From Acanthamoeba lenticulata (Eukaryota > Discosea > Longamoebia > Acanthamoebidae): a stretch of 64,000 bases of DNA. Position 1 is the first letter of the stretch. Each line of letters starts with the position of its first letter. Shown here in pieces: positions 45,299 through 55,752 of this stretch. The DNA lies in contig NAVB01000487.1 of assembly GCA_002179805.1 (NCBI GenBank), positions 44,324-108,323 of the forward strand, in the 5' to 3' direction. The position numbers were made by a program, and so were the translations under genes. The notes under the pieces were generated by a model. The model searched no databases, was not told the DNA's origin, and was given only the letters and a program-made list of their open reading frames with translations.

Positions 45299-47943
45299 CT
45301 AGTCAAAGTAATTTTGAAGGACGCTCATCAGGCGGTTGCGGTCGGAGCCGTCGGCCTTGGGCTCGAGCAGGTACACGTAGTCCTGCGCCCACCAGGGACC
45401 AGCGGCCCACCAGGTCCAGCCATTCCACACGTCCGAGTTGGCCTGTCCAGGTTGTGATCAGATGGCGTGATGCCAACAAGCGTGGTGGGGCATGGACAAG
45501 GAGGTGACGTACGGTGAGGAAAGTCATGAGGCGGTTGAGCAGCGGGAGGCACTGGTCCGAGTCGTTGATGCCAAAGGCGCCCAGGAAGACCTTGCTGCTC
45601 GAAAGGGCACAAGTGCGGGTGGTCAGCAACCTGTTGAGGGAAAGCAAGATCCAGCTCGTGATGCACGTACGCGCCAACGCGGCGAGCCCAGGCGGTGACG
45701 GGGCCAAAGACGGCGTCGACGTCGAGGTCGGGCTTGCACACGGTGTTGCCGCCCTGGCCGTCAAAGAACTGATGCATCTCGTACATGACGTTGTCGAGCG
45801 GGTCGGTGATGTTGGCCGGACCCATCCACTCGCTGTTGGTCCCCACCCACGAGTGGACCGCCGAGTAGTCGCTGCCGCTGATCGTGATCGGTTGCTTCAC
45901 CACAAAAAACGATCAGGGTAAACAGTGAGCGCAACGAAGGAGAAACAACGGTGTTGGCAAGAATGAGCGTACAGTGGCGCCGACGGCGCGGATGCCAGAG
46001 ATGGCGGCGTTGGCGCCGAGCAGGGCGTCGAGGTAGGACACGCCGTAGGGCTCGTTCATGGTGCCAAAGATGACGCGCGGGTTGTTCTTGAACACGCCGG
46101 CCAGGCGGTACCACACGTTGGTGATGGTGTAGTAAGGCACAGCCTGCGAGCCGAGGACTTGGCCGCGGTAGCGGTGGAAGTTGTGGAGGTCGATCACGCA
46201 GTACATGCCCTTCTTGTTGGTGATGTAGTTCACGCTATTAATCTGCATAAAAGAGAACGTAGATGATCAGCACCAGCAAGAAGAGCCTTTCCTGAAGTGT
46301 GGGCTAAGTACCAAGTAGTTGGCGTAGGTCCAGTCAAAATCGCCGTAGAGCGTGGGCTGGAGGCGCTCCCAGATGATGGAAACGCGGATCGTGTTCATGC
46401 CCTTGGCCGCAAAGTAGTCGATCGAAGAGTTGGAGATGAGGGGGAAGTTGGTGCCCGCCTTGCCGGGCAAAGCGCTGGCGCCCCATCCCAGCGCGGCCTG
46501 GTTCACGCCAAAGTACTGCGGACGGCCAGCTGGCACCGACGTCGGGCTGGGCGCGGCCGGACTCGCCGACGGCGAGGCCGGAGCACGGCTGGGTGATGGG
46601 CTAGCGGGAGCGCGGCTGGAAGAGGGTGAAGCAGGAGCGCGGCTGGACGAGGGCGAGGCCGGAGCGCGGCTGGGCGATGGGCTAGCGGGAGCGCGGCTGG
46701 ACGAGGGCGATGCCGGGGCGCGGCTGGGCGATGGGCTAGCGGGAGCGCGGCTGGCCGACGGCGATGCCGGAGCGCGGCTGGACGAGGGTGAAGCCGGAGC
46801 GCGGCTGGATGAGGGGCTGGGCGCAGCAGGTGAAGCGGCGGCCTTGGGGAAGTATTTCTGGAGAGTCGCCATCAAGCGGTTGCGGTCGGAGCCGTCGGCC
46901 TTGGGCTCGAGCAGGTACACGTAGTCCTGCGCCCACCAGGGACCAGCGGCCCACCAGGTCCAGCCGTCCCACACGTCCTTGTTGTTCTGCAGAAGGTGGC
47001 AAGGGTCAGCGGTTGTTGGGGTGACGGATCAAGCAAGGAGGTGACGTACGGTGAGGAAAGTCATGAGGCGGTTGAGCAGCGGGAGGCACTGGTCCGAGTC
47101 GTTGATGCCAAACTCGCCCAGGAACAACTTGACCCGGTTGTTGCGGGCCCAAGTGGTGATCGGGCCAAAGTAGTAATCGACGTTCCAGTCGGGCTTGCAC
47201 ACAGTCTGGCCGCCCTGTCCGTCAAAGTACTGGTGGACTTCGTACATCCAGTTGTTGAGCGGGTCGGTGATGTTGGCCGGGCCCATCCACTCGCTGTTGG
47301 AGCCCACCCACGAGTACACCGCCGAGTAGTCGTTGCCGCTGATTGTAATGAGCTGCGTGGCGCCCGCGTTACGGATGCCCTTGATGGCGGCGTTGGCGCC
47401 CAGGCGCGCGGCGAGGTAGCCCACGTCGTAGGGCTCGTTCATGGTGCCCCAGATCATGCGCGGGTTCGTCTTGTACAGGTTGGCCAGCTTTTGCCACACG
47501 TCCGTGAGCGCGTCGTAGGAGACGGCCGCTGAGCCGATCACGTTGCCGCGGTAGCGGTGGTAGTTGTGGAGGTCCAGCAGGCAGTACATGCCCTTCCTCG
47601 TGGTGATGTAGTTGACGCTGTCGGTCAGGTACTGGACGTAGGTGGGATCGAACCCGCCAAAGAGCGTGGGCTGGAGGCGCTCCCAGATGATGGAGACGCG
47701 GATCGTATTCATGCCCTTGGCCGCGAAGTAGTCCAGGGAGGCATTGCTGATCAAGGGGAAGTTGGTCCACACTTTTCCGGGCACGGCCGAGGCGCCCCAC
47801 CCGAGGGCGGCCTCGTTCACGCCAAAGTACGTCTGGCCGAGAGCGCCTGTAGTTTGTGTTAATTAGAATCAAGAGAGGTTTACCATAAATTGGTTGAGCG
47901 TACCGGCCACGCAGAGAAGGAGGACGCACAGGATGACCTTCAT
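45299..47943 (-). CDS. Secreted tandem GH5 glycoside hydrolase (endoglucanase/mannanase-like), two domains
   Basis: Exon 1 (47904-47943) encodes the start of a signal peptide, MKVILCVLLLCVAG. A 57-nt intron follows, then ALGQTYFGVNEAALGWG. Domain 1 (about 47830-46850) has NTIRVSIIWERLQPT, LDLHNYHRYRG, the acid/base Glu in GTMNEPYDVG, EVHQYFDGQGG and the nucleophile Glu in LFLGEFGINDSD. A Ser/Pro/Ala linker built of 10-residue units (SPSxSRAPA, 46850-46550) leads to domain 2 (46530-45299). Domain 2 is a close copy, with FGTMNEPYGVS but KVFLGAFGIND, so its nucleophile is Ala. Each domain ends with WNGWTWWAAGPWWAQDYVY and EPKADGSDRNRLM. GH5 enzymes cleave beta-1,4-glucans or mannans; this one probably digests plant, algal or cyst-wall polysaccharide outside the cell. 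The stop TAG is at 45299-45301. Confidence 0.88.
46553..46850 (-). repeat. 30-bp tandem repeats encoding the GH5 interdomain linker
   Basis: About nine imperfect 30-bp units encode SPS(S/P/A)SRAPA. The copy number is likely to vary between strains. Confidence 0.75.
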
Positions 47944-48304
47944 CGTGTGGCGTCCGTGGGTTTGTTTGTGCAGAGGAGCGGATGAAGTACAACAAACTCG
48001 AGCCAGCTTTTAATTGTGGCCCCCAGGAGCACGCCAACCAACCGGGACAGTCGTGCAGTTGCGCAACCAGTGGGAACACTAACTTGTTGGGATACCCCCT
48101 GCACAATACACAACACGGAGAGATCCCTTAATTAGAGCCAATCGTCTGTCTTCCGTGATTGGTCCGACTGGCGAAGTTGTTGGTTTACGAGGAGTTTTTA
48201 CGGCCTGTGCGCACAGATCACTTAGTGTTGGGCGCTGCGATTGGCCTGACAAAGTCCACGTCGAGGGGAAATGTCCCGATCCACCGCAACAACGACCCCA
48301 ACCG
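47944..48304. other. Intergenic stretch upstream of the GH5 gene
   Basis: About 360 bp with no convincing gene; it should contain the promoter of the secreted GH5 gene. No clear regulatory motif was recognised. Confidence 0.4.
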
Positions 48305-48369
48305 GCCAGAGGCCATCTGGACGTGCTCCAGTGGTTAAAGGCTCAATCCGGCAACGTCACGTGCCTCAA
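48305..48369 (+). pseudogene. Solo fragment of a 27-residue ankyrin-like repeat
   Basis: The plus strand reads ARGHLDVLQWLKAQSGNVTC, a single diverged unit of the repeat family. It is on the opposite strand to the intact gene next door and has no F-box or partner units, so it is a remnant. Confidence 0.55.
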
Positions 48370-48472
48370 GCAGGTCGTGACTGCCAACCTGGCTCTACTC
48401 TCTGGGTCTTTTGTGTACCTTATGAAAGCGCGTGTTTGGTGAGTTTGGTGAAGTACCGGATGTGTGGATTTT

Positions 48473-49642
48473 TTAGTTGAACAAAAGAAGCGGCTGAAGC
48501 TGCATCTCAGAATCTGGGCAGCCGTTGGCGCGTGCCCACTCAACCACGTGCAAATGGTTATTGACCGCTGCTTGGTTCTTGGTCCAGCTGTCCCACGGGC
48601 AGCCGTTGGCGCGAGCCCATTGAAGCACGGCCAGGTGACCTCGCGAGGCTGCCGCGCTGCAGGTGGACGCATCCCAAGGGCAGCCGTTGGCTCTAGCCCA
48701 TTGAAGAACGGCCAGATGACCTTCCTGTGCGGCCATGGTGCAAGTCCTATCGTCCCACGGGCAACCGTTGGCGCGTAACCACTGGAGCACGTCCAGATGG
48801 CCTCCTCTGGCCGCCATCGAACAGGACTTCCGTCCGTCACACGGGCGGTCGTTGGCGCGCAGCCACTGGAGCATGTCGAGGTGGCCTCCCCAGGCTGCAC
48901 TCGCATACGTCCACTCATCCAACGGGCAGCCGTTGGCATGAGCCCACTGAAGCACGTCCAAGTGGCCTTGCCAAGCCGCGTCATAGCAGGTGGAATTGTC
49001 CCACGGGCAGCCGTTGGAACGAGCCCACTGAAGCACGTCCAGGTGGCCTCCTCTGGCCGAATAGACGCATGTCCACTTGTCCCACGGGCAGCCATTTGCG
49101 CGCGCCCACTGAAGCACTGCAAGATGGCCTCCTGCGGCTGCAAAGGAACTGGTCTTCTCGTTCCATGGACAATCGCTGGCGCGTGCCCACTGGAGCACGG
49201 CCAGGTGACCTCCCTGGGCCGCCTCGGCACAGGTTTGCTCGTCCCACGGGCAGCTGTTGGCGTGCGCCCACTGGAGCACGTCCAGGTGACCTCCCCTGGC
49301 CGCTTCGCTGCAGGTAGAAGAATCCCAGGGGCAGCCGTTGGCGTGCGCCCACTGGAGCACGTCCATATGACCTCCCTTGGCCGCAAAGGAGCAGATGTTT
49401 GGTTCTTGGCATGGGCAGCCGCTGGAGCGAGCCCACTGAAGCACAGACAGCCAGCCCTTGCCCGCCAACTGGGGGGCGAACTCTTTCGGCACCATGGCGC
49501 GGTCCAGCAACGTGGCGTCTTTAAACTTCCTGCTGACCAAAGCTGACGACCAGCGCTGGCAAACAGCGCGGCACACAGGAAGCATGAGAGGGTCTAACTG
49601 GCTGAGAATGATGCCAACCAACTCCGTCATCAAGCTCTCCAT
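48473..49642 (-). CDS. F-box protein with twelve 27-residue ankyrin-like repeats
   Basis: Intact single-exon ORF of 389 residues. ATG 49640-49642 opens MESLMTELVGIILSQLDPLM, then LPVCRAVCQRW, an F-box-like N-terminus close to that of the gene at 6568. From residue about 65 there are twelve units of 27 residues with consensus GGHLDVLQWARANGCPWD then xxTCxxAAR, starting 'LAGKGWLSVLQWARSSGCPC' and ending 'NNHLHVVEWARANGCPDSEM'. The F-box would dock on Skp1 of an SCF ubiquitin ligase while the repeats choose a target. Such proteins are expanded in amoebae and some giant viruses. The 81-bp DNA period makes the gene prone to unequal recombination. The C-terminus after unit 12 is short (LQPLLLFN). 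Confidence 0.85.
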   Translation of the reverse strand: MESLMTELVGIILSQLDPLMLPVCRAVCQRWSSALVSRKFKDATLLDRAMVPKEFAPQLAGKGWLSVLQWARSSGCPCQEPNICSFAAKGGHMDVLQWAHANGCPWDSSTCSEAARGGHLDVLQWAHANSCPWDEQTCAEAAQGGHLAVLQWARASDCPWNEKTSSFAAAGGHLAVLQWARANGCPWDKWTCVYSARGGHLDVLQWARSNGCPWDNSTCYDAAWQGHLDVLQWAHANGCPLDEWTYASAAWGGHLDMLQWLRANDRPCDGRKSCSMAARGGHLDVLQWLRANGCPWDDRTCTMAAQEGHLAVLQWARANGCPWDASTCSAAASRGHLAVLQWARANGCPWDSWTKNQAAVNNHLHVVEWARANGCPDSEMQLQPLLLFN

Positions 49643-49767
49643 CTTGCTCCGTTCCTCTCGGCGTCCCTTCCAAAAGGCCGCACGCCGCTTGCCCTACACA
49701 GGAGGAATAAGCTCTTCCCTTTTCCTTGATTGCTCAATTTTAGCGCCTTTTCCGCTCTTGTCTTGAG

Positions 49768-50355
49768 ATGGGAAAGACTGGCGATGCGTTGATGCTGGTG
49801 CACAGCGCGGCTGTCTTTGTTGTGTGCATTGTGCTTGACTATGATGCACCTGTGGTGGAGGCACTGTGCCTGGCCGGCGTGTTCGTCTACGCCATCCATT
49901 CCATCATGATTTTAATCGAAGAGGGGAAATGCACGAGCATGCTCGTCCACCACCTTTTGGCGATCGCCATTCAATCCATTTTCTGGTGCCATGCCGACTC
50001 ACCCGAACGCCCCCTTGATTTGTGGAAGATCTTCGCTTGGACTGAGTTGGGATCAACCCTGCACAAATGCGCACCCTTCATCCCGCACTATCGCACATGG
50101 CGATTCAAACGATTCTACCAGGCCCTCTACCTCACCTGCTACCTCGTCACCTACGCCATCATCATCGTATGGATCGCGCGCATGGGCCGACACCACCCCA
50201 CACGAAGTCATTTGCTCGGCATCTCAACCGAGTTGTGGCACGTCGTTCTGGGCTATGGCCTCGTGGCGCTTCTGTGCTACTGGTGGTGGCAGTCCTTCCA
50301 CGCCCTGCTGCACGTCCTCGGCCAGATGCGAGGAGCCACCGCCAAGAAGGCCTGA
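49768..50355 (+). CDS. Small multi-pass membrane protein, TLC-domain-like
   Basis: Single-exon ORF of 195 residues from ATG 49768. About five hydrophobic helices are visible: VHSAAVFVVCIVLDY, EALCLAGVFVYAIHSIMILI, TSMLVHHLLAIAIQSIFWC, LYLTCYLVTYAIIIVWIA and VVLGYGLVALLCYWWW. The di-histidine VHHLLAI in helix 3, followed by an acidic helix (WKIFAWTELGSTLHK), recalls TLC (TRAM-LAG1-CLN8) proteins, which handle lipids or ceramide in ER membranes. The match is weak, and no ceramide-synthase Lag1 motif is present. The C-terminus is basic (RGATAKKA). It diverges from the F-box gene (125 bp gap) and converges with the RhoGAP gene. Confidence 0.65.
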   Translation: MGKTGDALMLVHSAAVFVVCIVLDYDAPVVEALCLAGVFVYAIHSIMILIEEGKCTSMLVHHLLAIAIQSIFWCHADSPERPLDLWKIFAWTELGSTLHKCAPFIPHYRTWRFKRFYQALYLTCYLVTYAIIIVWIARMGRHHPTRSHLLGISTELWHVVLGYGLVALLCYWWWQSFHALLHVLGQMRGATAKKA

Positions 50356-50513
50356 CCAGGCGAGGCGGCCTCTACTTCTCGTAGAGAAAGAGATGCCGAA
50401 GGTGGCGTGTGGTTGGTTTGAGGGAAGAAACAAAACTTCATGAAGGTGGATAACTTTACAGCAGCAACAAAACTTTGGGCCTCGAGCGAGCGGACGACTG
50501 CAACCGCACTTCA

Positions 50514-53500
50514 TCATAAAATGCCCGCGCTCTCCTTGGCCTGCTGGCTCGGGGAGAGCGGCCGCGCGCCTGGCGGTATTGGCGGCAGCAGCCGCGGCGA
50601 TAGCGGGTTCAGCCCCGGGAGGGCCTCCATGGAGGCTCCGCTGCCGGGCCGCGGCGGCATCGCGAGCGTCGGTGGCGGCGTCGGTGTCGTCGGCGTTGGC
50701 GCGCCCGAGCGCGGCGGCGGGAGGGCCAGCGAAGGCGGCATCGGCAGGTGGGCCGGCAACGGCGGCGGTGATGATCGCGCGGTGGGCCCCGCGGCGGACG
50801 CAGTGACCCCGGTGTTCAAGGCCGAGGCCGAGGCCGAGGCCGGGGCCTGGCCCGGTGGCGGCGGCAGCGTCGAAATGCGGGAGCCCGCGTTCGGACCCTG
50901 CGACACGGGCCGCGGCACAGCGGGCATGGGCAGCGGCTTGGCTGGCATGACGCCCACCGACGAGAGGGGCGGCAGGACAGCGACGCCGGCCGGTGGCGGG
51001 GCGGCAGCAGCAGCAGGCGGGGAGGACGGCTGGACGGCAGCGCTGGCCGACGAGTTGAGCTCCGACCCCGACTCGGACTCTGGCGTCGTGGCCGTGGCCG
51101 TGGCGGCTGCGGCAGCGGCTGGGGTGGGCGTGACGTCAACGGGGAACAGGTCGTGGGCGCTGGCGACCAGGAACTGCGTGACGGTGGCGGCATTGCTGCT
51201 GTTGGCCAGGACCTCGAGGGCCGACAGCGTGGAGCGGAAGAGGTTGGGCGAGAACACGATGGCCAGGTTCATGGGCCGCATCTTGTTGACCTCGCCGTGC
51301 TGGGCCACGTCGTAGAGGAAATGCAGCAGGTACCGCAGCAAACTGGCCATAAAGAAAACAAATGCAACATTTTTAGACAATTAAAAAATGATAAAACAAA
51401 ATAAATAAATGTCTAAAAGGTACATTTTGTTCTCGGGCGGGAGGCGCTCGATGAGGGACTGAATCTCGGACATGACGCAGCCGGCTGCGCTCATGAAGTC
51501 GCTGTAGAGCTCAAAGGTCATGAGGGGCGGCGTGAGCTCCCGGAAGAACATCTTGAGGATGCCGCTCACCGAGTGCACGTCGATGTCTGGCGCCACATCA
51601 TCAACCCCAGTCAGCCCATGTGATGACGAACGCATGAAGATGTGGGGGACGATACTGTCGGCAAAGGTGACGGTGTTGGGGTCGCTCGCGTTCTCAAACT
51701 CTTGCTTGAGGGCAACGATGTCGATCTGCTCGCCCGACACGCGGAACAAGCCCTCGGCCTCCATCGCGTGCTGCCGGAGGTGCTCCACGCACTTGCGCAC
51801 GAGGATGGGGATCCCCGTCGGCTCGGCTGACCCGATCGCCGCCTCTCTGGCGAGCACCTGCTGCAGCGACACCCCAAAGTAGCGGCCGCCGCCCTGCGGG
51901 ACCCCGCCCGGCTGAACTGTCGCCCGGTACCTGGACGCGCCGCCTGGAATGACGAGAATGTTGTGGTCATGTTAAGGACGCGGATGACGTCACGCGTCGC
52001 CGGGACGAGGTAGGGGGGAGGTACCCTTCTCGATGAGGGCCTTGACCCAGGAAGCGATCTCGTCGGCGTCCTTGTGGAGCAGGAGGTACTCGCCGCGGGT
52101 CGGGCTCGAGATGACGAGGGCCGATCGATCCTTGAGCCTCTCCTCGAGCAGCTTGACCGTGCACGTGGCCAGCTCCAGCGACCCGGCCGGCTCTCGCAGC
52201 CCCGCCTCGGTCTGCGCGCCGCCCCGTCCATCGTCATCACCATCGTCAGGCCGAGCTCAAGGGGAAGGGGAAGGCGGAGCGCACCTCCTGGACGGCCTTG
52301 TACCAGGCCAGCTGGCCGTTGCGCAGCACGAACCACCGCCTGCGCCCCTTCTTCTCCAGCCACCCGTTCTTGTCGTTCTGTGAAGAGGAAGATTACGACG
52401 TTGGGTACGTCAGCACTCAGGAGGAAGAGAGGGGAGCATCATCAGCGACGCACCTCTGGGAGCGACTCTGGCCGCTCGCTGTAGACGGTCGCGTCGTCAC
52501 TCATTGAGAGGGCCCTGCGGAAATAACAAACAATTAATGTTGAATTTATTTTAAAAAAAAACAATCATAAATCATAAAAAAATCAGTGTACCGTTCTTTG
52601 CCGGGATTGGCGCCGGCGAGGACGAGGGCCACGACCCAGTCCTCCATGTCCGTGAGCGACGAGGCCTGGAGCAGGTACTCGCTCTCTCGCGCCGTCGCCG
52701 AGTAGATCGCAAAAACGAAGTAGCCTGTGGCCAAACAAAGATTAAATAAAATAAACATTAATTAAATAAATAAATAAAAGGAATTAAGTGGCGCCACTCA
52801 TATGGGAGAGGAGGCACAAACCGTTGCCAATCTCGCCGATCTGGGCGACGGAAGCGTCCTTGACGTGGATGGAGCCGTTGGGCTTCTCGCCGCGCTGGTG
52901 CTGGCGGGGCTGGTCGAACCAGGCAAACTCGCCCCGCTCAAGCACGAACCATCGCCGCTTGCCCTTCTTGTCGAGCCAGCCGCTCTTCTCGGCCACCATG
53001 AAGTCCACCTCGACCTCGCCATCGAGCACCTGCTTTTGGGAGTACGACTTGCGAAACTCGGCGACGTTGGTCACCACAAGGCCCGAGCCAGAAATGACGC
53101 TTCCCTCCTCCGCTCCCGTCGTGATGATCGGCCGCCGCGTGATGGCTGAGCCCGAGGGCGAGAGGGCCACCGAGCGTCGGTTGGCGACGCTGGACGGCAC
53201 TTGCGGCACATCCCCCGATGCGCCGGCGAGCACCATCGCCGACATCTGTGAACAGCAAGCGCGCATTCCACGCATTCCATCCGCACAGTCAGAGACGCCA
53301 GTCCGGTTTCCCGAGAAGAGAAAGAAGAAGAAGAAAAAGAAGAGCGCACCCAGTCGCGGCACTCGGCCTCCGAGGTGGCGGTGAGAATGTACTCACGGCG
53401 GATCTTGCTTTCCTTTTGGTTCTCGGAGATGACCTGGAGGGAGTACTTGCCGGTGGCTCCCGGCGGCACGAGCGTCACCCGGCAAGTGTCGAGCCGAAGG

Positions 53501-55173
53501 TAGCCGTTGGCCTCGACGTCGTCCTCCTTCTGCATCTTGTTGAACCAGAGCAGCTTCCCGTTCTTGATCACAAAGTAGCGCTTCTGGCCCTTCTTCTCGA
53601 GCCACCCGTTTTTGACTGTCTGCAGGTCGTTGATAGTAACGGCCCCTCGAGGAGCCGAGCCGAGCCGAGCCGCGTCAGGGCTTGCCTCCATAGACGTATG
53701 CGCGTTTGTCGAGCAAGGGGACGCACCGTTTGGCTCTGGTGGAGGGCGTTGATGGCCTGCGTGACCGCATCCATCCACTCGTCGCACTCGGCCTGGTTGG
53801 CCGCGAACAAGATGTAGGCCTTTCCCACCTGTTGTCATCGATCGCCCAAGTGAGGTTAGAAGTAGCTGAGACATCCACGCGCGCAGCAGCAGCAGGAGGA
53901 GGTGGAGCGTCAAGGACCTTGGGCTGCAGAACGAAGGAGTAGCCCTTTGTGCCCCGCTTGACGGTGAGGTCCTTCAGGCCCAGACTGCCCTTGGCTTTCT
54001 GCTCAAGGAAATGCAAGATTTAAAATCAAAATAAATAGGGTGAAAAAGAAGTGAGCGTCGGGGCAGAGGTGCACCTTTTCGGAGCCGGTCTTGGAGAGGA
54101 ACCACATCAAACTGTCGCGCTTCAAGACGAAGAGGCGCTCTTGTCCCTTCTTGGTCAGCACGCCACGCTTACCATCCTGCACAGTCAGCCCCCCAAGTGC
54201 CTCGTCAGGAACGTATAACAAACGGTTCACAAATCACAACTAATAAAACATGTAAACGAAAAAAACTAAAGAACACTCAAGTGCCATAAGGTGACGAACA
54301 GGCTGTGTCTGAGTGCTGTGGGAACACTTCATCGTGAACCCCACATGCTTCATCCTCGAGATGAATCAAAGAGGCCACGAAACAACACAGCGTTCCACAC
54401 AATACAACTGTGGTGGAACGTTTGTTGTCTTATTGAAGGTGGAGGAACAGAAATAAATAGAGTCTAATCCACTCGAAGCAGAAATCTTTACTCGAGCTCG
54501 GGCCGTTACGAGCCAGCTTGAGCCGCAAAAAGGAAAGCCGCCGAAAAATAAAACCAAGAAAAAAACACAATAATAAAATAAAAATACAAACCAGAAAAGA
54601 AGAAAACGGAAACAAGGCCAAGAACACTTTGGCTGCCTGAGACAACACAACATGACAGGGAGGGCAGAGTTCACACGCACGGTGGGTGGGCGTTCGTTGT
54701 TGGGGTCAGCTTCGGAAGTCTTGAGGATGACCGCACGTATGTGCTTGACCCACTGGTCTCTGATCTCATCTGTAGCGGCGGTGAGCTCGTAATAGTTCAT
54801 GTCGCGCAGATTGCTCACTATGAACGTGTGTGGCTTCTTTTCGCTTATCGCCACCACATAGCCCTTGAGCTCGAGGCAGCCTTTAATCAAGTTGTGCTGG
54901 AACGTAACCGCCTGGTAGGTAAAGACCATAGGCGGCGATTAATCGTCCCCCACCATCAAAAACCGCGATTAATTCGGCGCATTTCGAATGGACAGCAAAT
55001 ATGCATTCAAGGGGAGAGCGAGCAAGCTGGCTGGGGCCCACCTTTTGTTCCTTTGCAAACCAGTAGAGCGAATTATCCTGGAGGATGAACCAGCGCTTTT
55101 TGCCCTTCTTTTTGAGCCAGCCCGAATGCACCTGAGAGGTAGGAACGATGACTGTGCCCGTTCTGCTCATCAT
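50514..55173 (-). CDS. Five-PH-domain RhoGAP protein with Pro/Ala-rich tail
   Basis: Signalling protein expected to bind membrane phosphoinositides and switch off Rho GTPases. ATG 55171-55173 opens MMSRTGTVIVPTSQVHSGWL and the first PH domain (KKKGKKRWFILQDNSLYWF). PH2 begins GVLTKKGQERLFVLKRDS, PH3 NGWLEKKGQKRYFVIKNGKL, PH4 SGWLDKKGKRRWFVLERGEF and PH5 NGWLEKKGRRRWFVLRNGQL. The RhoGAP domain (about 51880-51180) has GIPILVRKCVEHL and the arginine finger in EGLFRVSGEQ, then ILKMFFRELTPPLMTF and MRPMNLAIVFSPNLFR. The tail of about 200 residues is Pro/Ala/Ser-rich and ends QQAKESAGIL-TGA. Introns are short except one of 504 nt (54177-54680) between PH1 and PH2 that keeps phase. An extra 5' exon is possible. 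Confidence 0.88.
54177..54680 (-). other. Unusually long (504-nt) intron of the RhoGAP gene
   Basis: Donor gtgcgt after ERPPT and acceptor gtgcag before DGKRGVL, both phase 0. Other introns in this gene are about 60-130 nt. No ORF or RNA gene is recognisable inside. Confidence 0.6.
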
Positions 55174-55752
55174 CTTGCCAGAGCTTGATCAAACAAAAAC
55201 ATCAAATTAGAGGTGTTTCGCAACAACCTAGGTTGGTACACCACTTAAGCCTTGCTTTCCCTCATGCAGCGCTGGCGTACCGGGTGGGGAACTGGAGCAG
55301 AAAGACGATGCGAGCAGTGGGGGCTTCGATAGGCTCTTGGTCTGGCTGTCGCTTACCCGAAGGCAATGCTTGGGGATAAATTAATTTATTTCCTTTGCCC
55401 ATTGGGTGGTCGCTCCCCTACATTTGCCCGGGTCGATAGGGAAAAGGGCCCTGCGGCGTGACCATCTTGCACCACAAGTTGCTCACTGGTGGGCATGGCT
55501 TTACTTGGCCATTCACCAGGCCATGAAAGTGCTTTCAGGCAGTGTGATCTGTTCTGTCCCATCCCTTGTGGTCAATCACAAACGAAGCCAAGCTTCTGTT
55601 GCAGCGGAAAGACCGACTGCCACCATGGTCCGCCATTCGCGGCCTTGGGCGGAAATGGCCAAGGAAAACTTGGTTTCTGCTCAGCGCTCCAACTTGGAAT
55701 ACGCGCCGGAAGGTGTTGTTGAAGCAGCACTGGTGCCCCACTGAGCGGCACA
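55174..55752. other. Divergent promoter region between the RhoGAP and BEACH-family genes
   Basis: A 579-bp gap. A 112-codon plus-strand ORF (55406-55744) shows no domain and no typical protein character. No clear motif was recognised. Confidence 0.45.

Noticed and set aside
50440..51315. 291-residue Gly/Ala-rich plus-strand ORF
   Set aside because: Antisense of the Pro/Ala-rich tail of the RhoGAP protein.
54177..54680. Gene boundary splitting the PH/RhoGAP gene in two
   Set aside because: Donor and acceptor are good and phase 0 is kept across the gap, so a long intron is the simpler reading.
55406..55744. 112-residue plus-strand ORF as a small gene
   Set aside because: No domain, no good start context and an end next to the ATG of the BEACH-family gene; likely a chance ORF in a promoter region.
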